From assembly GCA_003648815.1 (NCBI GenBank), contig QMPZ01000032.1, positions 1 through 13,285 of the forward strand: a stretch of DNA of 13,285 nucleotides, written 5' to 3'. Positions 6,699-13,285 of the stretch are shown here, piece after piece. Source of the DNA: Candidatus Aerophobota bacterium (GTDB lineage: Bacteria; Aerophobota; Aerophobia; Aerophobales; B47-G16). The stretch's first letter is position 1; each line of letters opens with the position of its first letter. The position numbers were made by a program, and so were the translations under genes. Below the pieces are notes generated by a model, which was not told the origin of the DNA, ran no database searches, and worked only from the letters and a program-made list of their open reading frames with translations.

Positions 6699-9600
6699 TC
6701 AGTTTTCATTTAGCCACATTGATCTTTGCCCTAAAAGGTTTTCCACCTCGGAAATTAGCTCATCAGAAAAGTCCACCTTAAGCGTCTTTGACCTAATCGT
6801 CACTTTCCTTTCTTGCGGATCTGTCAGATGTAGATATACGTTGTGTTTTCCTCTGTGAGAGGAAAGGATTTCTTTGAGCTTTTCCAGAACCTCATCCTTT
6901 AATTTTTCCTTATCTATTCTTATATGCAGGTTATGAGATGTCTCTTTTAGTTTAGAAAAAGGGGTTATCTTCTCCGCGATGACCTTGGCTGGCTGGCTGG
7001 CTGTATCCAGCTTTCCCTTAACCAGCAAAACCTCATCCTTCTCTATGTAGGAGGAGCATTCCTCGTACAAGCTGGAAAAGACAATCACCTCTATTTCCGC
7101 CTCCAAGTCCTCCAAGGTAAAAAAGGCCATCCTCTTTCCGCTTCTATCCTTCTTTAAGCTAAAACTATTTACCACCCCTGCAATCCTTACCTCTTCGCTG
7201 TCCCTCATCTCCTTCAGGTCTCGAATGGAATTGGTGGTATAGTGAGAGATTGTCTTTATATATCGCTCTAAGGGATGGCCACTAACATAAATGCCCAACA
7301 GCTCCTTTTCCCAGGCCAGTTTTCTTTTCTTAGATGCCTCCTCTATCTCAGGAAATTTTTCTAAAGCTGAACCCTGTTCTTTTTTCTCCAATGTCTCCAA
7401 AAAGGAAAGCTGCCCCTTTTCTCTGTCCTTTTGAATCTGGGTGGCCTCCTCAACTGCCCTATCTATCACCGCCAGATTCTGGGAACGAGAGCCAGGCAGA
7501 GAATCAAAAGCTCCACATTTGATCAAGCTTTCCATCACCCTTTTGTTTACCGCTCTCAGATCAACCCTGCGACAAAAGTCAAAGATGGAGGTAAACCTAC
7601 CTCCTTCCTCCCTCGCCTTAAGGATAGAGGAGATGGCTGACTCTCCCACGTTTTTTATAGCTCCAAGCCCGAAGCGTATCTTGCCCTCCACCACCGTAAA
7701 ATGAGAGAAAGACTGGTTTATATCCGGAGGAAGAACCTCTATGCCCATCCTCCGACACTCGTTAATGTAAAGGACGAGCTTGTCCGTATTTTCTCTTTCT
7801 GAAGTAAGAAGAGCGGCCATAAATTCTAAGGGATAGTTAGCCTTAAGATAGGCTGTCTGATAACATATAAGAGCATATCCAGCCGAATGCGACTTGTTAA
7901 AGCCATATCCGGCAAAATGAGCCATCAGCTCAAAGACGCGCCTGGCCGTGGCCAGATCAACTCCTTGTCTTTTCGCTCCTTCGATGAACTTTTCCCTTTG
8001 CTCATCCATAAGTTTTGGATCTTTTTTACCCATAGCCCTTCTCAACACATCGGCCTCGCCCAGACTAAAGCCGGCCAGGACGTTGGCGATGCGCATCACC
8101 TGTTCCTGATAAAGGATGACCCCGTAGGTTTCCTTTAGAATTGGCTCAAGCTTCGGGTGCAGGTATTCAACCTTGCTCCTGCCCTGCTTTCTGTTGATGA
8201 AATCATCTACCATTCCACTTTGCAAAGGACCGGGTCTATACAAAGCTAAAAGAGCTATGATATCCTCAAACTTCTCCGGAGACAGCCTCTTGATTAAATC
8301 CTGCATTCCCTTGCTCTCCACCTGAAAGATCCCCACAGTCTCTCCTCGAGCAAGAAGTTGATAGGTCTTCTCATCGTTTAGGGGAATTTTATCTAGCTCA
8401 ATCTGGATTCCTCTTCTTTCCTTGATTATCCTTAAGGTATCCTGGATCACGTTCAGTGTCTTAAGACCCAGAAAGTCCATCTTAAGAAGGCCGATGGACT
8501 CCAGAGAACGCATATCATATTGTGTGGTTATCTCGTCCTTGTTGGTTCGATAAAGAGGTGTAAAGCGGGTGAGCCTGTCGGGCGCGATGACTATCCCTGC
8601 GGCATGGGTTGAGGCATGGCGGGTTAACCCCTCAATCCTCTGAGCGATCTCAAAGAGCGTTCTCACCTTGCCATCCTTGTTTATAAGCTCTTTTAGCGAG
8701 CGGCTTTCCTGTATGGCTATCTTGAGCTTCGCATTAGGCGAGATGAGTTTGGCTATTCTGTCCACCTGACCATAAGGCATTCCCAATACCCTTCCCACAT
8801 CCCGTACCACTGCTCTTGCGGCCATAGTTCCAAAGGTGATGATTTGAGCTACGTTGTCCTTTCCGTACCTTCTCTTCACATACTCGATTACCTCTGCCCT
8901 CCTGTTATCCTGAATGTCTATGTCTATATCGGGCATGGCCTTTCTTTCCGGATTTAAGAACCTCTCAAAGAGAAGACCATAGGCTAAGGGATCGATATTG
9001 GTGATTCCCAGAAGATAGGCGACGAGGCTTCCTGCTGCCGAGCCTCTACCAGGACCGATCATAATCCCCTTCTCTCTGGCATAATGGATGACATCCCAGA
9101 TGATAAGAAAATATCCGGCATAGCCCATCTTGGAGATTATGCTCAACTCCTCCTCAAGCCTTTGCCTCACCTCCTCAGATTTTTCAGGGTAACGTCGGGA
9201 AAGTCCTTCCTCACAAAGTTTTCTCAAATAGCTATCTAAATCATAACCCTGGGGGGGGTTGTAGGTAGGAAGATAGACTCTGCCCAGCTCTAACTCCAAG
9301 TTGCACTTTTTGGCAATGAGCACGGTATTGGAAATCGCCTCTGGATGGTCAGAAAAAAGTCGCCTCATCTCCTCTGGAGAGCGAAAATAAAAGTTTGAGG
9401 AGGAGAACTTCAGACGATTGGAGTCCTCCAAGGTCTTTCCCGTCTGGATGCACAGGAGAGCATCGTGAGCCTTAGCATCCTCCTTGGAAAGGTAGTGAAC
9501 GTCATTGGTGGCCACCAGAGGAATGGAGAGTTCTTCCGCAAGTTCTATTAAGGCCTGGTTGATCTCCTTTTGCCCTTCTATATCCTCGTCCTGTAGCTCC

Positions 9601-10118
9601 AGGTAAAAATCATCCCTGTACAGTTCTCGATAAAAGATAGCTGCCTTCCTCGCCTCCTCATACCTGCCCTGTTGAAGTAAAAATGGTATCTCCCCCTTCA
9701 TACATCCGGAAAGGGCGATTAGTCCTTCTTTTTTCTGGGAAAGGATGTCCTTGTCCAGGCGCGGGTTGTAGTAAAATCCTTCGAGAAAACCTAAGCTTGT
9801 GAGCTCCATCAAGTTTTGATATCCCTTTTTGTTTTTGGCCAGAAGAATTAAATGATAAGAAGTCTCTTTTCCCTTAGTTTTCCCCCTTTTAAAACGGGAC
9901 TTCGGGGCAACGTAAACCTCACAACCGATGATGGGTTTTATACCTCTCTTTCTGGCGGTCTGGTAGAAATCAATTGCTCCAAAGAGGTTTCCATGATCAG
10001 TCAAAGCTAAGGCAGGCATATCGAATTTATAAGCCTGATCGACCAGCTGCTGGACTGGACAGGCTCCGTCCAGGAGACTGTAGTCGCTGTGAGTATGAAG
10101 ATGAACGAAATCAGCCAC
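6699..10118 (-). CDS. dnaE: DNA polymerase III alpha subunit (replicative polymerase)
   Basis: The 1139-residue protein is full length for the DnaE1 class and catalyses leading- and lagging-strand synthesis within the replisome. In order it has an N-terminal PHP domain (about 2-210), the polymerase core, with the catalytic aspartates in PDIDID (D397, D399, D401) and KMDFLGL (D548), and YGFNKSHSAGYA near 740, a helix-hairpin-helix region, an OB fold (about 975-1050) and the C-terminal clamp-loader-binding domain. The PHP ligands are intact: HLHTH at 6-10, D41-H42, E67, and D206/H208. In E. coli several are lost, so intrinsic proofreading as in Thermus-type DnaE is plausible. I choose GTG at 10118 over ATG at 10151 because AGGAGG lies 5 bases before the GTG and the predicted promoter would start transcripts inside or after the earlier ATG. 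Confidence 0.96.
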   Translation of the reverse strand: MADFVHLHTHSDYSLLDGACPVQQLVDQAYKFDMPALALTDHGNLFGAIDFYQTARKRGIKPIIGCEVYVAPKSRFKRGKTKGKETSYHLILLAKNKKGYQNLMELTSLGFLEGFYYNPRLDKDILSQKKEGLIALSGCMKGEIPFLLQQGRYEEARKAAIFYRELYRDDFYLELQDEDIEGQKEINQALIELAEELSIPLVATNDVHYLSKEDAKAHDALLCIQTGKTLEDSNRLKFSSSNFYFRSPEEMRRLFSDHPEAISNTVLIAKKCNLELELGRVYLPTYNPPQGYDLDSYLRKLCEEGLSRRYPEKSEEVRQRLEEELSIISKMGYAGYFLIIWDVIHYAREKGIMIGPGRGSAAGSLVAYLLGITNIDPLAYGLLFERFLNPERKAMPDIDIDIQDNRRAEVIEYVKRRYGKDNVAQIITFGTMAARAVVRDVGRVLGMPYGQVDRIAKLISPNAKLKIAIQESRSLKELINKDGKVRTLFEIAQRIEGLTRHASTHAAGIVIAPDRLTRFTPLYRTNKDEITTQYDMRSLESIGLLKMDFLGLKTLNVIQDTLRIIKERRGIQIELDKIPLNDEKTYQLLARGETVGIFQVESKGMQDLIKRLSPEKFEDIIALLALYRPGPLQSGMVDDFINRKQGRSKVEYLHPKLEPILKETYGVILYQEQVMRIANVLAGFSLGEADVLRRAMGKKDPKLMDEQREKFIEGAKRQGVDLATARRVFELMAHFAGYGFNKSHSAGYALICYQTAYLKANYPLEFMAALLTSERENTDKLVLYINECRRMGIEVLPPDINQSFSHFTVVEGKIRFGLGAIKNVGESAISSILKAREEGGRFTSIFDFCRRVDLRAVNKRVMESLIKCGAFDSLPGSRSQNLAVIDRAVEEATQIQKDREKGQLSFLETLEKKEQGSALEKFPEIEEASKKRKLAWEKELLGIYVSGHPLERYIKTISHYTTNSIRDLKEMRDSEEVRIAGVVNSFSLKKDRSGKRMAFFTLEDLEAEIEVIVFSSLYEECSSYIEKDEVLLVKGKLDTASQPAKVIAEKITPFSKLKETSHNLHIRIDKEKLKDEVLEKLKEILSSHRGKHNVYLHLTDPQERKVTIRSKTLKVDFSDELISEVENLLGQRSMWLNEN

Positions 10119-10122
10119 CTCT

Positions 10123-10130
10123 TCCTCCTT
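10123..10130 (-). promoter_or_regulatory. Ribosome binding site that sets the dnaE start
   Basis: On the minus strand AAGGAGGA occupies 10130-10123, with a 5-base gap between AGGAGG and the GTG codon at 10118. The upstream in-frame ATG at 10151 has no such site, and reading from it would translate the Shine-Dalgarno sequence as Lys-Glu-Glu. The resulting protein start, ADFVHLHTH, also matches where DnaE proteins usually begin. Confidence 0.75.
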
Positions 10131-10153
10131 AAGGAAAATCTCATCATTCATCT

Positions 10154-10182
10154 ATCTTATATTATGAGCTCTGCCTTGTCAA
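10154..10182 (-). promoter_or_regulatory. Predicted dnaE promoter
   Basis: On the minus strand TTGACA (10182-10177, 6 of 6 consensus) is followed after 17 bases by TAAGAT (10159-10154). TATAAG at 10161-10156 with a 15-base spacer is an alternative. Either places the transcript start near 10147-10149, past the ATG at 10151, leaving about 30 nt of leader before the GTG start. It should serve dnaE, the nuclease gene and probably the PIN gene. Confidence 0.6.
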
Positions 10183-10191
10183 ATTTGACAA
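10176..10191. promoter_or_regulatory. Perfect 16-bp palindrome in the divergent promoter region
   Basis: TTGTCAAATTTGACAA is its own reverse complement. It contains a consensus TTGACA -35 box on each strand (10185-10190 plus; 10182-10177 minus), so the two divergent promoters sit back to back and share it. A dimeric regulator binding here would cover both -35 boxes at once. I do not recognise the palindrome as a known operator. Confidence 0.6.
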
Positions 10192-10212
10192 AATGATAAT
10201 TATCGATAAACT
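10185..10212 (+). promoter_or_regulatory. Predicted promoter of the envelope (TPR) operon
   Basis: TTGACA (10185-10190) is followed after 16 bases by TAAACT (10207-10212), a 4-of-6 match to TATAAT. The predicted start is near 10219, about 22 nt before the ATG. The weak -10 means the exact box is uncertain. The palindrome GATAATTATC (10195-10204) falls in the spacer. Confidence 0.45.
10195..10204. promoter_or_regulatory. AT-rich palindrome in the spacer of the TPR-operon promoter
   Basis: GATAATTATC is a perfect 10-bp palindrome, followed by an overlapping ATCGAT (10202-10207). It is built of the GATAAT-type hexamers found in Fur-family boxes, but it is shorter than a full 19-bp Fur site, so the identity of any regulator is open. 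Its position between -35 and -10 would suit a repressor. Confidence 0.33.
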
Positions 10213-10240
10213 AAAATTAAATATTCCGGGAAGGTGAAAG

Positions 10241-13003
10241 ATGAAAAGAGGACCGTTATTAGGAGCTGGATTTATCTTATTGAGCCTCCTTGCCTTTGTG
10301 GCCGAAGGGCAGGTAAGGGGAGCGCGAGAACAGTTTATCTTCGCTCAGGGACTCTTTAAGGAGGAAAAATTTGACCTGGCGGCGGAGCAATTTGCCAACT
10401 TTATCCAGTCCTTTCCTGAAGATGAAAACTGCGACAAAGCTCAATTTTTAATGGGGATGAGCTTCTGGCACGAGGGTGAATATGAAAAAGCTATCTCTTC
10501 TTTCAAGGCTCTTGTTCAAAATTATCCCACCAGCAACCTGGTCGACAACGCTCTTTACTGGACGGGAGAGTGCTACTACCAGCTGAAAGATTACAAGGAG
10601 GCTGTCTCTGCTTATCAGAGGGTGATCAGGAATTACCCCAAAAGTGAGATCCTCGACAGGTCCTATTATTCCCTTGGATATGCCCTTGTTCAGCTAAAGA
10701 AATACAAGGAGGCATTATGGAGCTTTGAACAGTTGAGGAAAAATTTCCCTCTATTTGAGGACATTGCGGGAGTCCAGTATAATATAGCCAGGATCTTTTA
10801 CCTTGAGGGAAAATATGAGGAGGCGGTGGAGGAATATTCCACATTTATCTCGAGTTTCCCTGACTCCAAGTACTTATCCCAGGCTTATCTTGAACGAGGA
10901 TTCTCCTACTTTCAGGAAAAGAAATTTGAGAAGGCCCAGCAAGACTTCGCCAGCGTCCATGCCTATTACTGGCAGGCAGAGGCCCTTTACAGGTTAGGCC
11001 AGTATAAGAAGGCAAGAGAGGCTTACGAGAAGGCGCTAAAAGATCCCCAGGAGAAAAGATGGGAGGAGGAGGCCCGATACGGCATTAGCTATACCTATTT
11101 TAAGGAAAAAAGATATGTGGAGGCAGCCAGCTCTTTTCGAGAGTTTATCAACTCCTATCCTAACTCTTCTCTTCTCGCCGAGGCCTGGACCCGCCTGGGG
11201 GACTGCTTTTATTTTCAAAAGGATTACCTTAAAGCAAGAGGGGCCTATCAGGTGGTAATAGACAAATTTCCTCAAAGTGAATTTTTCGATGATTCCCTTT
11301 ATGGAGTTGCTTACTGCTATGTGGAAGAGAAAAAGTTTGAAGAAGCGGCGAGCTTTTATAAGAGGTTGATAGAAAACTTTCCTTCCTCAGAATATGCTCC
11401 AGATGCTACTTTCCAGTTAGGAGAGTGCTATTTTAACCTCTCCGAATATGAAAAAGCACTCAGCTTCTTCGATAAGGTTATAACTCAGTATCCTGACCAT
11501 CCCTTAGCTTCCCGCTCTCAGTACGAGAAGGGATGGTGCTATATTCAGCAGGGAAAATACCAGGAGGCAATCGGGGAGTTTGAAAAAGTTCTTGAAGGAT
11601 ATCCCACCTCGGAATGGACGGACAATTCCCTGCTTCAAATAGGAAACTGTCTTTTCAACCAGAAGAAATTTGAGGAGGCGATCCAGACTTACTCGAAGCT
11701 CCAGAAGGAGTTTCCCTCTTCCGCCTTCGTGCCCACTTCCATCTATCAGATCGCCGCCTCTTACTTTAAACTGGCTAGATACGAGGAGGCAAGAAAGCAT
11801 TATCAAAGATTCCTCGAACTTTATCCCAAAAGTCCCCTTGCGCCCAGTGCTCAATACGCCATAGGATGGACCTATTTTCACCAAGGTAGGTATGAGGAGG
11901 CGAGGAAGGCTTTTCAAAGGGTGATCAGTGATTATCCTCAAGAAAAAGAACTTAAGCCGGGTGCTTATCTTCTCGTGGGAAATTGTCTTTATAATCAAGA
12001 AAAATATGAGGAGGCCTTAGCCACCTTCAAGTCCTTATCTCAGAATTACCCCCAGAGCCGTATGGCCCCTGTTGCCTTATATAAGATGGCCGAGTGTTAT
12101 CAAAAGCTGGGAAAGGATGATGAGTTCCTTTATACCCTCCGCACTGTGGTAAGGGAGTATCCCGACTTTGCTGAAGGAGATGTAGCGCAATTTAAGATCG
12201 CCAATTACTACCTGAAAAAGGGAGAATATCGTAAAGCTGTGATGGAATTCGGAAAACTGATCGACGATTTCCCAAAAAGCTCTTATCTTCCGCTGTCTTA
12301 CTACTGGACAGGTTATTGTCTTTATAAGCTTGCCGACTTCTCAGAAGCCTCGTCCTTTTACTCTGAATTTGTCAGAAAATTTTCTCGACACCCCTTAAGG
12401 GGCGAGGTTTATTACCGATTAGGGGAGTGTCTTTTTGAGATGAAAAAATTCGAAGAGGCCGCCAGCTCCTACGATAAGGCCCTTAAGGAGGCGAAGGAAA
12501 AAGATATCCTGGAGCTTTCTCTTTACAGGCTCGCCCTGTGTCGGGAAAATTTAAAGGAATGGGAAAGCGCCACAGTTCTCTTCCAGAAATTCGTCAAGAC
12601 GTATCCTCAAAGCGAGCTAATATGTGAGGCTTACCTGCACCTGGCCAACTCGCTCTTCAAGAGAGGAAAATTTTCCGAGGCTCGAAGATATTATACCCAT
12701 GTGGTAAAGACCAGCGAGGATAACAGGCTTTCGGTGGAAGCTCAGTTTATGATAGGAGATTGTTGGTTTAACGAGAAAAATCCTAAAAATGCCCTGATCG
12801 AGTACTTAAGGGTCCCCATTCTTTACCCTCAATACAGAGACTGGGCGATTGAAGCTCGTTTTCGCGCAGGAACCTGTTACGAGGCATTGGGCAGAATAGA
12901 TGAGGCAAAAAAGACTTATCAGAAGATCCTTGAAGAAAAGTCCCTTGAGGATAAGTGGAAAAATGAGGCAAGCAGGAGGCTGAAGAGGCTGGAGGGTGAA
13001 TGA
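10241..13003 (+). CDS. Exported protein of about 24 tandem TPR repeats
   Basis: The 920-residue protein begins with a signal peptide: KR at 2-3, a hydrophobic core to about residue 20, and likely cleavage near A21-G23. There is no lipobox cysteine, so it is probably soluble in the periplasm. The rest is an unbroken array of about 24 tetratricopeptide repeats, mostly 37 residues (111 bp) long, running from about residue 28 to 905. Each ends in a YPxS-like turn typical of BamD/YbgF-type TPRs. Repeats 6-7 are shorter and irregular. In at least 13 repeats a cysteine occupies the same position in helix A, as in GECYY, GDCFY and GNCLF. Such solenoids scaffold protein complexes; a role in outer-membrane or envelope assembly is inferred. 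AAGGTGAAAG precedes the ATG. The downstream exported gene follows within 11 bp, so they are co-transcribed. Confidence 0.9.
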   Translation: MKRGPLLGAGFILLSLLAFVAEGQVRGAREQFIFAQGLFKEEKFDLAAEQFANFIQSFPEDENCDKAQFLMGMSFWHEGEYEKAISSFKALVQNYPTSNLVDNALYWTGECYYQLKDYKEAVSAYQRVIRNYPKSEILDRSYYSLGYALVQLKKYKEALWSFEQLRKNFPLFEDIAGVQYNIARIFYLEGKYEEAVEEYSTFISSFPDSKYLSQAYLERGFSYFQEKKFEKAQQDFASVHAYYWQAEALYRLGQYKKAREAYEKALKDPQEKRWEEEARYGISYTYFKEKRYVEAASSFREFINSYPNSSLLAEAWTRLGDCFYFQKDYLKARGAYQVVIDKFPQSEFFDDSLYGVAYCYVEEKKFEEAASFYKRLIENFPSSEYAPDATFQLGECYFNLSEYEKALSFFDKVITQYPDHPLASRSQYEKGWCYIQQGKYQEAIGEFEKVLEGYPTSEWTDNSLLQIGNCLFNQKKFEEAIQTYSKLQKEFPSSAFVPTSIYQIAASYFKLARYEEARKHYQRFLELYPKSPLAPSAQYAIGWTYFHQGRYEEARKAFQRVISDYPQEKELKPGAYLLVGNCLYNQEKYEEALATFKSLSQNYPQSRMAPVALYKMAECYQKLGKDDEFLYTLRTVVREYPDFAEGDVAQFKIANYYLKKGEYRKAVMEFGKLIDDFPKSSYLPLSYYWTGYCLYKLADFSEASSFYSEFVRKFSRHPLRGEVYYRLGECLFEMKKFEEAASSYDKALKEAKEKDILELSLYRLALCRENLKEWESATVLFQKFVKTYPQSELICEAYLHLANSLFKRGKFSEARRYYTHVVKTSEDNRLSVEAQFMIGDCWFNEKNPKNALIEYLRVPILYPQYRDWAIEARFRAGTCYEALGRIDEAKKTYQKILEEKSLEDKWKNEASRRLKRLEGE

Positions 13004-13017
13004 AGAGAAAACGATGA
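13000..13017 (+). other. Five-codon mini-ORF linking the TPR gene to the next gene
   Basis: ATG at 13000 overlaps the TPR stop (TGA 13001-13003) as ATGA and has a good ribosome site, GGAGG at 12991-12995, 4 bases upstream. It reads MKRKR and stops at TGA 13015-13017, which itself overlaps the ATG at 13014 in a second ATGA. It could relay ribosomes from one gene to the next. A one-base sequencing error splitting the true N-terminus of the exported protein is the alternative. Confidence 0.35.
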
Positions 13018-13285
13018 AGATGGTATTTTTGCTCGTATTTTTGACCTTCCTGGTCAGTTCCGTATGGGCGGAGGAAAAAAAGCTTCCCACCAAGCTTCCC
13101 ACTATAGTGGTCAGAGGAGAGGACAGGTCGTATCTGGAGATAATAAGGACGAAAAGGCCTGCCCACATGACCTTGAAGGGGGAAAAGAAAGCCTTTCTGC
13201 CCTATCTTAAATCTCGTCTGATGGAAAGGGCCCCTCTTTTTCCCTCTTATCCATTCTTAGAGGAAGGACCTTTAAGAAAATTTGC
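13014..13285 (+). CDS. Exported protein of unknown function, 3' end outside window
   Basis: Ninety codons are visible before the window ends, with no stop. The first 19 residues form a signal peptide: K2, a hydrophobic run of about 14 residues, and an A-x-A-like end at VWA before EEKK. The mature part begins with lysine- and proline-rich sequence, then a short strand TIVVRGED, and a basic stretch with RTKRP. I do not recognise a family. The early IVV-RG segment faintly recalls outer-membrane receptor plugs, but too little is present to say. It follows the TPR gene by only 10 bp and is almost certainly in the same operon. The start has only a weak ribosome site; translation may depend on coupling through the mini-ORF at 13000-13017. 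ATG at 13020 is an alternative start. Confidence 0.6.
   Translation, partial: MKMVFLLVFLTFLVSSVWAEEKKLPTKLPTIVVRGEDRSYLEIIRTKRPAHMTLKGEKKAFLPYLKSRLMERAPLFPSYPFLEEGPLRKF

Noticed and set aside
6987..7002. Tetranucleotide repeat GGCT x4 inside dnaE
   Set aside because: Only four copies, encoding ordinary residues near the OB fold; too short to argue for phase variation.
11504..11998. 164-codon minus-strand ORF within the TPR gene
   Set aside because: The length is explained by the repetitive, biased codon pattern of the TPR array; no start signal or recognisable motif.
10361..12960. Regular spacing in the TPR gene considered as a possible CRISPR-like or satellite array
   Set aside because: The 111-bp period is at protein level with diverged DNA and an unbroken reading frame, so it is a TPR coding array.
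12783..13168. Two overlapping minus-strand ORFs of 120-127 codons at the right end
   Set aside because: Opposite the end of the TPR gene and the following exported protein, which has a clear signal peptide; serine- and proline-rich noise typical of antisense frames.

Overview
The window looks like chromosomal DNA of an uncultured, probably diderm bacterium. GC content is moderate, and the genes favour AGG/AGA for arginine and ATA for isoleucine, a pattern often seen in thermophilic or deep-branching candidate phyla. The evidence for an outer membrane is indirect: an exported repeat protein of the BamD/YbgF TPR style, followed by a second exported protein. I cannot name the phylum. There is no rRNA, tRNA, CRISPR array or recognisable insertion sequence.

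Region 1 (1-4751, plus strand). A strong sigma70-type promoter (83-111) drives three closely spaced genes. Two are Gfo/Idh/MocA-type NAD(P)-dependent sugar oxidoreductases, one canonical and one with altered active-site motifs. The third is a 785-residue fusion of a glucosamine-6-phosphate deaminase-like (NagB) domain to a PIG-L-type deacetylase domain. Together they look like a catabolic cassette for a modified, probably amino, sugar. The substrate cannot be read from the sequence, and no transporter or kinase lies inside the window.

Region 2 (4748-10151, minus strand). Reading in the direction of transcription, the genes are dnaE (DNA polymerase III alpha subunit, full length, with an apparently intact PHP metal site), a membrane-anchored Holliday-junction-resolvase-like nuclease whose start overlaps or abuts the dnaE stop, an orphan PIN-domain ribonuclease, and, after a leader with a strong hairpin, a PHP-family metal-dependent phosphoesterase. 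The phosphoesterase converges on the sugar cassette, and the two terminal TAA codons overlap within a 4-bp TTAA.

Region 3 (10152-13285, plus strand). An 89-bp divergent regulatory region separates dnaE from an envelope operon. A perfect 16-bp palindrome in it carries outward-facing TTGACA boxes on both strands. The first operon gene encodes an exported protein of about 24 tandem TPRs with a recurrent cysteine column. The second encodes an exported protein of unknown function that is cut by the window edge.

No complete new defence or mobile system is evident. The points most worth following are the NagB-PIG-L fusion with substituted catalytic residues, the shared divergent dnaE/envelope promoter with palindromic operators, the possible attenuator ahead of the PHP gene, the dnaE-linked membrane nuclease, and the cysteine-laddered TPR protein. 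No gene-free stretch exceeds 300 bp.
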